In this document: positions 54,965-64,000 of the stretch, piece by piece
How the letters are laid out: each line of letters starts with the position of its first letter
Numbering within the stretch: the first letter of the stretch is position 1
The notes under the pieces: model-generated
What the model saw: the letters and a program-made list of their open reading frames with translations, nothing else
What the model was told of the DNA's origin: nothing
Databases searched by the model: none
Position numbers and translations under genes: made by a program
Assembly: GCF_027580225.2 (NCBI RefSeq)
Contig: NC_073348.2
Location: 40,180,501 to 40,244,500, forward strand
Origin: Misgurnus anguillicaudatus
Lineage: Eukaryota; Chordata; Actinopteri; Cypriniformes; Cobitidae
Reading direction: 5' to 3'
DNA length: 64,000 nt

Positions 54965-56187
54965 TATGAATAATCACATCAATGTATTATTCCAAGGTTG
55001 TCCAGTAGCCAGATGCATCCTACTTACACAAGTGACGCAACAAATTTCATCGTACAAACCTGGCAACCCAGTTGCGCTGTTGGTATTTGCACAGCTAGGA
55101 GTAAACACAAAATGAGCATCACTGTTAAAAACAGGGGGAGAAGACTCTGGTGGTACTCCTGCCAAAAACATGTACATGTAAATTTAAAGAATACCTATTA
55201 TCCAATTCACAAGGAATTTACATTTTCTTTGGTGTGTAAGTGTCTATTAGTTTTGTTAACGATTATGCAAAAAGTACAAGCCCCAAAGTAAACGAAGTTA
55301 TGTCTCCAACTTTTATTTCCTGGGCCTGTTGATGTGGACACGACGGTCATTATCATAATCCCGTTCACTTCTGACTCACAGCCTGTAAGTAGTCTATGTT
55401 TTCATATTTAAAGACTTTACTACTGACTAAACCATAATTCATTATTATTGTGCATCTGCTGGGCGATGCCTATAGTTACAAAACTATCTACCAAATAATA
55501 AACATCTTCCAACATTTGATATAAAGACGTCATTCAGCACGTGTGGAAATTTTAATCTCGCCGCATCGCTGACCTTAATTTATGACTACAAAGTTGATTA
55601 CCATCCATACAGATTTATTCTTACGTGGCCTTTTCACACCGTCATCTAGTGCAGGAATGGAAATAAATGTTTAATCACAGGGCATAAAATGTCATTACAT
55701 TTTATGCATCAATTCACACAGTAACAGACCAAGATGTTCAGTGTTCAGACTGCTGGATTATTTTCATTGGCTTGTATCAGGCTTCATGTCTGTTCTCATC
55801 ACCTCAAACATTATTACTTTTCTGTCGTATTATACAGCATCTCATACATTTTTTAGAACGAACTATAAACACGATACTCGGCTTTGAAACTCTGAGTGTT
55901 TTACTCTCTGTTTGCTGAATCTTTAAGCTCTTTTTGAACTTGAGAAACTACTCAAAAGATCATCCTTACAGTTTTCATTTGGCTACATGTCACTGCTTTG
56001 GTCTCTCTGAGATTCGATTACATGTTCAGTATTGTTGTTGTTGTTCTGGGACAAAAGCTCTCAACATCTCAAATTTATCATAAATGATCTCTCGTGATGA
56101 TAAAACTGCATTCATAACTCAACAAAGATAAAGCTAACATTCTCCAGGGGAAACTTGATATATACAGCACCCAATAAAGTGGGTATA
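54965..56187. other. Unassigned DNA
   Basis: The 97-codon plus ORF at 54998-55291 and its 67-codon shadow on the minus strand lack recognisable domains. No repeat boundary seen. Confidence 0.3.
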
Positions 56188-57257
56188 TTACATACCAGGG
56201 GTGACCCCGAATAGTCAAAGATTTGATGCTTCAATAGGAGAAGCCCGATTTTGACTACCAATCTCACCGTTGAATCGTCCTAGATATGTTGTGAAATGAG
56301 GATCATTCAGTTTTGATTGTACACGGGTGCACATTATCAGCTTTCTCCAATTATATTAACATACAGCCTAATGCTATGCAAATAATAGGTAAAAAAGTAG
56401 CTTTCAATAAATATGTTTAACGTGCTTGAATAAATATCCCGCATGACAGGATTACACGTGCATATGGGAAGATGTTTCCAGGTTAATAAACCATTGCGAA
56501 GCAGTTGTCTCTTTGTTTATCCAGTTAATAAAACAATTCTGGCTATACTTTCGTTATTTTAATAATTTTTTTATTTTTATTTTAAGGTATACTTATAGAT
56601 CACTCAGGGTTATCTGATTTAACTATTTGTGGCTTGCAAAGTTGCAGCCCTCAACTGATGTTTATGTTGTCATGTTGTGTATTGGCCGCCAGTTGTGTGA
56701 TTGCAGTACCAGTTTTAGCCACAAGTTTTGTGATTGCAATATCAGTTTTGGCATCAATTCTACATATTCTACAATTCTGTTACTTTAAGGAATTGTATAT
56801 AAAGCATAGTTTTTATCATTTACAGTAACAATCACAAATCATATGTCATTGGTCGGTATTTTGGTCATGACTACTTTGACGCTAAATCTCAAAATTAAAT
56901 AAGATTGCTGAACTGTAGCCGGGACTTCCCAGACAAGATCACATTTGTTATTTTTTAGGTTTAGTTATCGAAAATGTTTTTGTTATATCTTTGTGTGATG
57001 TTCTGTAGATCATGACTTTAAAATGTTAAAAGGGATCATTTAACGAATGTTTCTACCCATTGGCTTAAAAGAGATAAAAATGCATCGTCAGTTTCGTTTT
57101 CATTCATCACCTGAAAGGCAGCATTGAACACTTTATCAGAAAGTTGTTTCTGTGTGCTGCTTATGAAAGAAAATAAAAGTTAACCGTTTGTTGACTACCT
57201 GCTCTGGGCCCCTCCCAACCCATGCGCACACACATAAATGATTCGATGATCAATCAT

Positions 57258-57544
57258 CTATAGACGGTTTCATCCAATGCACGTGCGGTGACGCGATTAC
57301 GATTATTAGGGTTTTTTTAATGGTTTGACTAGTTGCTAAATTGAACTCTTGAACAAATACCTTGTCGAAAATAACAAATGTTTTGGTTTTCTAGGTAATC
57401 TACGTGTTGTTTATTTTGCTTGTTATATAAATAAACTACTTTAAAGGACTTTGTTGTTATTTATTCTTAGCGGAGTTTACCGGAAGTTACGTTTTGACCA
57501 TGAAAGCAGCTTGTTTATGTTGTTACTGCTGAAACCGTCTATAG
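57258..57544. mobile_element. TIR element K (CTATAGACGGTTTCA termini)
   Basis: CTATAGACGGTTTCATCC at the left and GCTGAAACCGTCTATAG at the right are inverted over 15 bp. The right half, inverted, recurs at 63477-63598 (CTATAGATGGTTTCAACAGT, CTTCCGGTAAACTCC, TTTTAAAGTAGTTTATTT). Confidence 0.7.
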
Positions 57545-57999
57545 CAGCGGTTCCCATACTTTTTTCCTGCGCACCCCCTTCTATGTCCCAACTGGGTTGG
57601 CGCACCCCAATCCCCACAAAAAAAAAAATGCAACAAAGCTTTGTTTTCTCGCCATATAGACTCATGTTTAATCATGGGGCCAGTTGCACAAGCCGGATGT
57701 AAAAAAGTTGGGTGTTAGTCCTACGTCGGGCTTAGCTACGTCCGACATTGTGAAAAATATTTACGCCTGTTGCACCATCTGAAACTACGACCAGACGCAG
57801 CTACGCTCAACTCAGTAGTTGTCTTCTATGTTTCTATCAAAAACTAACAAATTATAGTTTTACAAAGGAAATGTTTACTGTTCATGTTTTTTTTATTCAT
57901 TTATTGTATGGAAAATCCCACTTAAAGAAACAGACCGCCATTACATTTTTCTTCTCACGTACCCCTGGGGGGGCGCGTACCACACTTTGGGAATCACTG
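57545..57999. mobile_element. 455-bp hAT MITE (CAGCGGTTCCCATAC termini)
   Basis: CAGCGGTTCCCATACTTTTT and CCACACTTTGGGAATCACTG are inverted. The perfect 8-bp TSD GTCTATAG lies at 57537-57544 and 58000-58007, taken from the terminus of element K. G-rich GGGGGGGCGCGTACC near the right end. A GGGGCCAGTTGCACAAGCCG block at 57676 may be one end of a further guest. Confidence 0.95.
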
Positions 58000-58071
58000 G
58001 TCTATAGGACAGATTCAACAATTTTGATTCGAATATGTAAATACTTAGTTGAGGACACGCCTATTACATAC

Positions 58072-59370
58072 ATTTACTTATATACAGACCATGATTTATG
58101 TCAATATATTTATAGAAAACTTTCGTCTGAAAGCTACAGTATAACGAGTGGGAATAACTTTGTTCCCAGTTTTCTTCTTTAAAAGATCAGTTCAGGTTTG
58201 TTTTGTTGAGATATAAGAATGGTGTAGATTGCATGCGCATGTGCATTTAGACTTTGAAAAATGTAATCAGAAAGGGTTCACACTGAGATCTCGGAGTTTT
58301 AATATTTAGGTTAGAATATTAAGCATCAAAGTCTGAATATTAATCAATTTAACCTCATCACGGTCTCAGAGAAACAAGTGAGATATTAAAGTGATGTGAT
58401 TTTCCTTATCTCATCATTATTCACAGAACCTCCCACTTTTTTGATGCCCAGACGTTTGACAGCGTGGTTTCTTTGAAGCCGTTTCAACCGAAAGCTGATG
58501 ACAGTGATAAAAGGGACATCAAACAGCTGTGTGGTAAAGAGGTCACCTCTCTAGTGTGCACTCATAAGTTGCAAGCGAGAGAAGAAAGTTACCTGGATGC
58601 TTTCACTGACGGACAGTACAGAGTTTAGTGTGGGACGCTGCACTTGATAGATCACAGAGAGCCGAAGACTCCCACACGGCCATGTATTGAAGACAGATAC
58701 TTCACTGAGCGCTGTGGGATTGTATCAATGGATCATCCTGCTGCAAGTGTACTTACACTGTAGATGTAACTCAGTTTTGTCATGCATAACCTTAAAGGAT
58801 GCTTTCCAACAAAACACTGCATCACACCTACAGGATCAAGCATTCACGCATACAGACCGACACTCATGCAATAAGCAAAACAAATGTAAAACCCTTCATC
58901 TGAATCCATGCTATGTCAAATTAAAGTGAGTGCATTTACATGTACGCAATGACCGACCGTTTTATCTGACATTTTCAACACTGAGCTATACAGGAGCACA
59001 GTCTACATGTTTCATCAATAGTTGTGTGCGTTTGTGTCTATTAGGTGCATTTGTGTGTCATGATCTCAGTGTTTCACTGGCTTTTTTGGGATGGCAACTG
59101 GTAACTACAACCAATGAGTTTCCTCCTGTTTGCTATCAGACTCATTTCACAATCCATTATTGATGTACGTAATATCTCATCCATCCTCAGGCCTTCCTCA
59201 CTTTCTTTCTTTCTCTCTCTCTGACATTATTAAACCATTTAATAAAATATAAATGTCTCACATTTTACAGCAAATGTCTCCTGGCTTTTGTCTAAATTTT
59301 AGATCTTGCCCTCGGGTATCTGTAGGAGGTAAAACGTAAAAAGAAATTGCAAATAAAAAAAAGAGGATTT
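58072..59370. other. Unassigned, unique-looking DNA with one exon-like segment
   Basis: A 97-nt block at 58437-58533 follows TCATCATTATTCACAG and precedes GTG|GTAAAG. One frame is open through it (SHFFDAQTFDSVVSLKPFQP). No family is recognised and the length is not a multiple of three. ORFs at 58687-59163 are uncharacterised. A CTTTC/CT-rich patch lies at 59198-59222. Confidence 0.3.
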
Positions 59371-59436
59371 TAAGGAACAGTTTAAAGTGAAAATGATGTA
59401 CTTATTTCTTCACCCTCATGTTGTTTCTAAAGGGGT
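59371..59436. repeat. Fragment of a cyprinid repeat terminus
   Basis: AGGAACAGTTTAAAGTGAAA followed by CTTCACCCTCATGTTGTTTC, a diverged copy of a repeat end I recall as very common in zebrafish-like genomes (compare 2385-2435 in the opposite sense). Confidence 0.45.
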
Positions 59437-59542
59437 ACAAGAGGAGAAATTTTAAGAATAATAATGCAGATTATCAGATCGCATTGGATAAAATCTTCAT
59501 AATTGGTTGTTTAAACAAAAAAGATTCTGAATTCAAATTAGT

Positions 59543-59822
59543 CTAGGGCTGCAAACAGATTAATCGCAACTAATCGTGACTAATCGCTGCTGAATAATTG
59601 TTTTTGTTTACATCATTTATGTTTGTATAAATAAATAAAAAAGTATATATTTAAGAAATATTTACATGTGTATATATATTTGTATATTTATATATAATTT
59701 ATATGATATATAATTATAAATACTTAAAATTTAAAAAAATCTTGAATATATATATATTTGCGTGTATTTATATATACATCTTTTGCAAATGATTAGTCAC
59801 GATTAATCGGTTTGCAGCCCTA
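59543..59822. mobile_element. 280-bp fold-back element (TAGGGCTGCAAAC termini)
   Basis: TAGGGCTGCAAACAGATTAA at the left and CGGTTTGCAGCCCTA at the right, with subterminal CTAATCGTGACTAATCG and GATTAGTCACGATTAATC, are inverted. The centre is TATATATTT-rich. Flanks AATTAGTC and GATTAGCT are similar but not a clear TSD. Confidence 0.85.
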
Positions 59823-61135
59823 GATTAGCTAACAAAATCCAATCTAGATTGATTTGATCTGGATCCGATCGCCAACATTTTTTATTTTTTAGGAATATGT
59901 TTGATTTAAACAGGATTATTCTGATCACAACAGACTGAGGGTTGGATTTTAGGAACAAAAATGTAATAAAACTTTACCATGCAAATATTTCTACAATGTA
60001 ATATACACAAATGTATACTTTATTTTGCTTTTGATTAGCTTATGCATTATAATGAGAAAAAGTGTGCATCTGGATTGCAGTGATCCAATCCAATTTTCCA
60101 TTAAAAAAACTGGTAAAAGTAAGATGGGTCACCTGATCCTGGATAGCAAAATATGTCATTTCCAAATCCAGATTATTCTGATTTAGATTAACAACTGGGT
60201 CTAGTATTAAAATATTTATATTTGCTTAAATAATGCATTGATAAAATGTCTTTTTAGACCCAGAAACTGAGCTCTGGTTTCTGTAAATGTGTGATTCAGC
60301 TTTATTAAACTCACGCAGAGCTTTAAAAACCAGGCCAAAATCCATTAAAACCCTTACATATCTATTTTTTCCTTTGGCACACATTTAATGAGTTAGAGAT
60401 GGAAAACTGCAGAAATTCTAGATTAATTCACAAATATGCAAAAAGTCCATGCATATAAATTAAAAATGGTTACAGTCTGTATGTTAATAAAGTCGTTTAA
60501 TGCTGTTTTTCTACCACCCACTGCCAAACCCAAGCAGTTTAACAGATTTGTACATAACAGTTTTATTCAGTGATACGGTTTCCATCCCATTTCCAGAAAC
60601 ATTGTTTGGATTTAGTCATTTTCAGTAGAATGAGACATCATTTGCAATTTCTGATACAGATTACCACTAGCAGTCATAATTTCCGGGTATGCGGAGTAAT
60701 GTAGTAATTTATGACTGATACACGGAGAGGGTGGAGGGGGGCGTTTGAATAAATTTATCTGTGTTTTCCACAAAGACTCAGTCAGACTGAACCAAACAAA
60801 TGGAGGAAGGCTAATGAATCGCAGGAGGAAGGCCATGAATATTTATTTCTATAGTTTGCTCCCAGCCTGCAGTTCTTCACTGCTGGTTTTTAAATGAGTT
60901 GTGACAAGTTCAGACTATGAACATATCAGAGCAATAGTACACTTCAATGACAACATCCCAATCTGAAACTATAAATAAAAACATGCATGCGTGAAGACAC
61001 GTAAACCCCTTATAACAACCACAATTCAGTGAATAATCTTTAAATCAGACAACTTTTGAGGGGAATGTGCGGCTTAAACATCTCAGCGACATACACTGTA
61101 GAAGAGACCCAAGTCCCTTATATTATACATAACCA
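59823..61135. other. Unassigned, partly unique-looking DNA
   Basis: 60780-60900 has a complex, non-repetitive composition (for example GGCCATGAATATTTATTTCT) and might be conserved non-coding DNA. No exon supported. Confidence 0.3.
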
Positions 61136-62031
61136 ACGTGATCTCATGAGAATATATTTGTGTTTTACATAAACCGCACGTACATTTACTTAGGTTTTCA
61201 CACTGTAACGTATAATATTGACGTGTTGACAGGACTAATACATTATTTATTTACATATTAACAGCTTTACAGACACAAATTTGTATGTATTTCTATTCAT
61301 AAATATTAAAATCGCAGGCATTGGCGTTTCATACTCATATTAATGACATGTTTTTGTCGTATTTTCTGATTTATTTATTTAAGACAGATCACTCATTTAC
61401 CTCATGAAATGTTCATGAGAATTATTATGACAATATTAAACAACACTTCATTTATTAAAATAAATAACATTTCTGTAATCATTTAACCATTTTGTAATAT
61501 TTAGTTTGTTTGCTATGACACACAAAAGGTGTTTTCTCCTATGCAACAATAATTACACCAAAACACAACATAAACTTACAAAAGACGTTCATTTTATTCA
61601 TTCGCTGTAATCCACATCTTAAAAATTTAAGATTGTTACAACACATTGCTTTATGACAGTGATATCAAACGCTCATTGGCTCTTGCATGCTACCTCACAG
61701 ATTTGCGACATTGCCGTCTTTCAGTCGATTTACTTTTTAAATTTAAAATGTGCGCCTTGACAGAGAGAAGCTAGATTAAAGTTCTTGTGGATTAATAACT
61801 TTAATATTTGTCTGTATACTTCATAAACTCCAGAGAGGACCGCGGCTGCAGCACATCATCATTTTAACTATAAAATTATTTGTGATTACACTTCTCTGCC
61901 TGTTATGCTTTTTATTTCTAGTATATCAGACTGTATTAGTGGCGTAAAATATCTTTTAAATGCTATATTGTTACTAAAAATGTCCTACACATTTCTGTCC
62001 AGTACATTGCATAATATAAAAAGAAAACATG
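61136..62031 (-). repeat. Long AT-rich interspersed repeat, family D copy 2
   Basis: Inverse of 41507-43166 without the two insertions of that copy. Left end GTGATCTCATGAGAATAT. Shared blocks include CCTCATGAAATGTTCATGA, AATAATTACACCAAAACACA, GATTTGCGACATTGCCGTC and CATTGCATAATATAAAAAG. Its right end is cut abruptly at the Tc1 copy 3 junction near 62031. Confidence 0.75.
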
Positions 62032-62845
62032 GAAGTAGCCATCAGAGGATGGTGGTCATAAAGGGATGGACATGGTTAGAAACAATGCTCAGGTAGGCTG
62101 TGGCATTTAAGCGATGCCCAATTGGCACTAAAAGGGGCCTAAAGTGTGCCAGGAAAACATCCCCACACCATTACACCACCACCACCAGCCTGCACAGTGG
62201 TAACAAGGCATGATGGATCCATGTTCCCATTTTGTTTACGCCAAATTCTGACTCTACCATCTGAATGTCAACAGAAATCGAGATTCATCAGACCAGACAA
62301 CATTTTTACACTCTTCAACTGTCCAATTTTGGTGAGCTCATGCAAATTGTAGCCTCTTTTTCCTATTTGTAGTGGAGATGAGTGGTACCCGCTGGGGTCT
62401 TCTGCTGTTGTAGCCCATGCGCCTCAAGGTTGTGCGTGTTGTGGCTTCACAAATGCTTTGCTGCATACCTCGGTTTTAACGAGTGGTTATTTCAGTCAAA
62501 GTTGCTCTTCTATCAGCTTGAATCAGTCGGCTCATTCTCCTCTGACCTCTAGCATCAACAAGGCATTTTCGCCCACAGGACTGCCGCATACTGGATGTTT
62601 TTCCCTTTTCACACCATTTTTTGTAAACCCTAGAAATGGTTGTGCGTGAACTGAGCAGATTGTAAAAAACTCAGACCGGCCCATCTGGAACCAACAACCA
62701 TGCCACTCTCAAAATTGCTTAAATCACCTTTCTTTCCCATTCTGACATTCAGGAGATTTTCTTAACCAGGACCACACCCCTAAATGCATTGAAGCAACTG
62801 CCATGTGATTGGTTGATTAGATAATTGCATTAATGAGAAATTAAA
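62031..62845 (-). mobile_element. Tc1-like transposon, copy 3, both termini lost
   Basis: Begins mid-element at TGGAAGTAGCCATCAGAGG and stops at AATTGCATTAATGAGAAATT, just before where the TIR should be. Neither TIR is present and the left edge abuts family D with no TA junction. This indicates deletion or rearrangement rather than a clean insertion. Confidence 0.9.
62036..62740 (-). pseudogene. Tc1-like transposase pseudogene, copy 3
   Basis: The ATG at 62740 (minus) is retained. WSDESRFLL near 62285 (first catalytic Asp) is present, unlike in copy 1. A two-base loss near 62268 and other indels (62649, 62700) break the frame. The region with the second and third catalytic residues lies beyond the truncated left edge, so the protein is inactive. 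Confidence 0.88.
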
Positions 62846-63476
62846 TACTGCAATACGTCTACATAGATGCTGAAGCGTACAAATTAATTAATTCTTTTTG
62901 AAAGAAACGTTTTAACAGTGCGACCATGCTGACTTAACAGACTATCACAGAAACTATGAGGTGAGCACTTCTGAATTCAGACTTTTAAGTGACCATTAGA
63001 ACAGCAAAGCAAAATCTCTCACAATGTCTTTCCGACGGTCAAACGCAGATAACTCTGAAATGGGCTCATGAATGAGTTCATTATAATGAAAGCACTTCAT
63101 CTCAACATATCAACTCATCATCACACTTTACATCTTACAGTCAGAGGTCAATTAAAGACGAGTGTACGTGCAGAGATCATCACTGAATAGCAGACATTCA
63201 TGCGGTTCACTCGGTGATTCACAGCAACACAATTAAAATCTCAACCGCATTGATTGCTATGCAGACGAATGCAAATGTATTCTCCTGGGGCTCAGTGAAG
63301 ATTCACCAATAAGCCGAGGGTTATGGCTGATATACTGTATGCAGATCACTCACGGGCAGAATATACACAACAAAAACAGGATTTATGGTAGAGCCATTAC
63401 AAATACACTGTGTGGTTTATTCTCTTTGATTTTCCAAAACCCCTGATGATAGAGTCCAGACATCAGAAAAGTATGA
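62846..63476. other. Unassigned DNA
   Basis: Unique-looking; nothing recognised. Confidence 0.3.
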
Positions 63477-63598
63477 GTCTATAGATGGTTTCAACAGTAA
63501 CAACATAAACAAACGGCTTTCATGGAACACACGTAACTTCCGGTAAACTCCACATTGAATCAATGACAACAAAGTCTTTTAAAGTAGTTTATTTCTGA
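63477..63598. repeat. Element K, partial second copy (inverted)
   Basis: TCTATAGATGGTTTCAACAG, TAACAACATAAACAAACGGC, ACTTCCGGTAAACTCC and AAAGTAGTTTATTTCTG match the right half of 57258-57544 in reverse. The other half is missing. Confidence 0.75.
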
Positions 63599-63613
63599 AA
63601 AATGGGTCCTGAT

Positions 63614-63686
63614 TAGGGTTGCAAAATTCATTGAATTTACAAGGCTGGAAACTTTCCATGGAAATTTCCGCACCTTTACATCCCTA
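63614..63686. mobile_element. 73-bp mini-hAT with perfect TSD
   Basis: TAGGGTTGCAAAATTCATTG at the left and CCTTTACATCCCTA at the right are partly inverted. The 8-bp TSD GTCCTGAT is perfect (63606-63613, 63687-63694). It shares GGAAACTTTCCATGGAA with the long element at 18129-19573, of which it is probably an extreme internal-deletion derivative. Confidence 0.88.
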
Positions 63687-63694
63687 GTCCTGAT

Positions 63695-64000
63695 CACACT
63701 GTCGGGGCTTATTTCTACGATAACAACCGCCAGCTTATACATTATCCCTTAAATAATGCGTTTTCATGCTAAGCTCATGGAGACAGCAAGAGAAAGAGAG
63801 TGTGCTTAAAGTGTTATTCACTCTATGATAATAAACGTAATCCACAGGTCACATGCATTTCTACCGTATAGATCGCAGATCAACTACCATATCACACCAT
63901 GATTACAAACAAACTATATTAATGATTAGGTCCCTTTCGATATCGATACAGAAGCAGCACACATCATCTGGACTTTATGATGATGTGTCGCCGTATGTAT
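63695..64000. other. Unassigned DNA to the right edge
   Basis: Nothing recognised. Confidence 0.3.

Larger units (their letters stand above)
56196..58063. mobile_element. hAT element (GGGGTGACCCCGAATAG family), copy 2
   Basis: CAGGGGTGACCCCGAATAGT at 56196 and TTAGTTGAGGACACGCCTA ending at 58063. The perfect 8-bp TSD TTACATAC lies at 56188-56195 and 58064-58071. Interior parallels 44310-45838. Carries two further insertions (57258-57544 and 57545-57999), so its native length is about 1.1 kb. The 64-codon ORF at 56634 is not conserved. Confidence 0.93.

Noticed and set aside
54998..55291. 97-codon ORF as a gene
   Set aside because: No splice context, no domain, and a shadow ORF on the other strand; no support beyond length.
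1..64000. A defence island, biosynthetic cluster or other multi-gene system
   Set aside because: No adjacent coding genes exist in the window; all recognisable coding remnants are transposon- or LINE-derived.

Overview
The window looks like gene-poor, AT-rich nuclear DNA (intergenic or deep intronic) from a ray-finned fish, most likely a cypriniform. This rests on interspersed repeats I recognise from memory as common in zebrafish and carp genomes, a long (CA)n tract, a Tc1-like family typical of teleosts, and the absence of any dense coding run. No search was run, so family names are recognition plus structure (terminal inverted repeats, target-site duplications, fold-back symmetry). By my coordinates roughly half of the window is transposon-derived. 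I cannot support any complete protein-coding gene. The best coding candidate is one 123-nt splice-flanked exon near 29.7 kb. Nearly all long ORFs are transposon remnants, tandem-repeat artefacts or chance frames, and many open on non-ATG codons.

Layout. 0-1 kb: right part of a decayed Tc1-like element. 2-10 kb: scattered fold-back and TIR elements, including a three-layer nest at 3.3-4.2 kb. 10.5-12 kb: an 87-bp-period minisatellite split by a fold-back element with a perfect 8-bp TSD. 13.6-15.8 kb: an inverted duplication holding a hAT-like insertion in one arm while the other arm shows the empty site. 18-20 kb: hAT-like element with a nested fold-back, then a (CA)33 tract. 21.3-25.8 kb: two hairpin-ended elements abut a second Tc1-like copy that is split by a hAT with perfect TSDs. 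27.2-31.9 kb: a hAT-like repeat, then two divergent inverted copies of a composite element headed by a tRNA-Pro-like sequence. The candidate exon lies between them. 35-36.3 kb: piggyBac-like MITE split by a hAT. 38-43.2 kb: a hAT with a fossil BED zinc finger, a hAT > 3-bp-TSD element > TTAA element nest, and a long AT-rich repeat with two insertions. 44.2-46 kb: hAT within hAT. 47.9-49.2 kb: inverted second copy of the hairpin-ended element of 21.3 kb. 51.2-53.8 kb: L2-like LINE 3' end split by a fold-back, itself split by another DNA element. 56.2-58.1 kb: hAT with two further insertions. 59.5-64 kb: fold-backs, a second copy of the long AT-rich repeat, a third Tc1-like copy and a 73-bp mini-hAT.

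How it fits together. The region works as a landing zone. The insertions can be ordered in time because hosts, guests and target-site duplications are often intact. All three Tc1 copies lack a usable transposase, so the locus supplies no visible activity of its own. The observations I would follow first are the hairpin-ended elements (Helentron/HINE-like architecture with unusually long stems), the tRNA-Pro-CCA chimeras, the ordered nests, and the 29.7 kb exon candidate.
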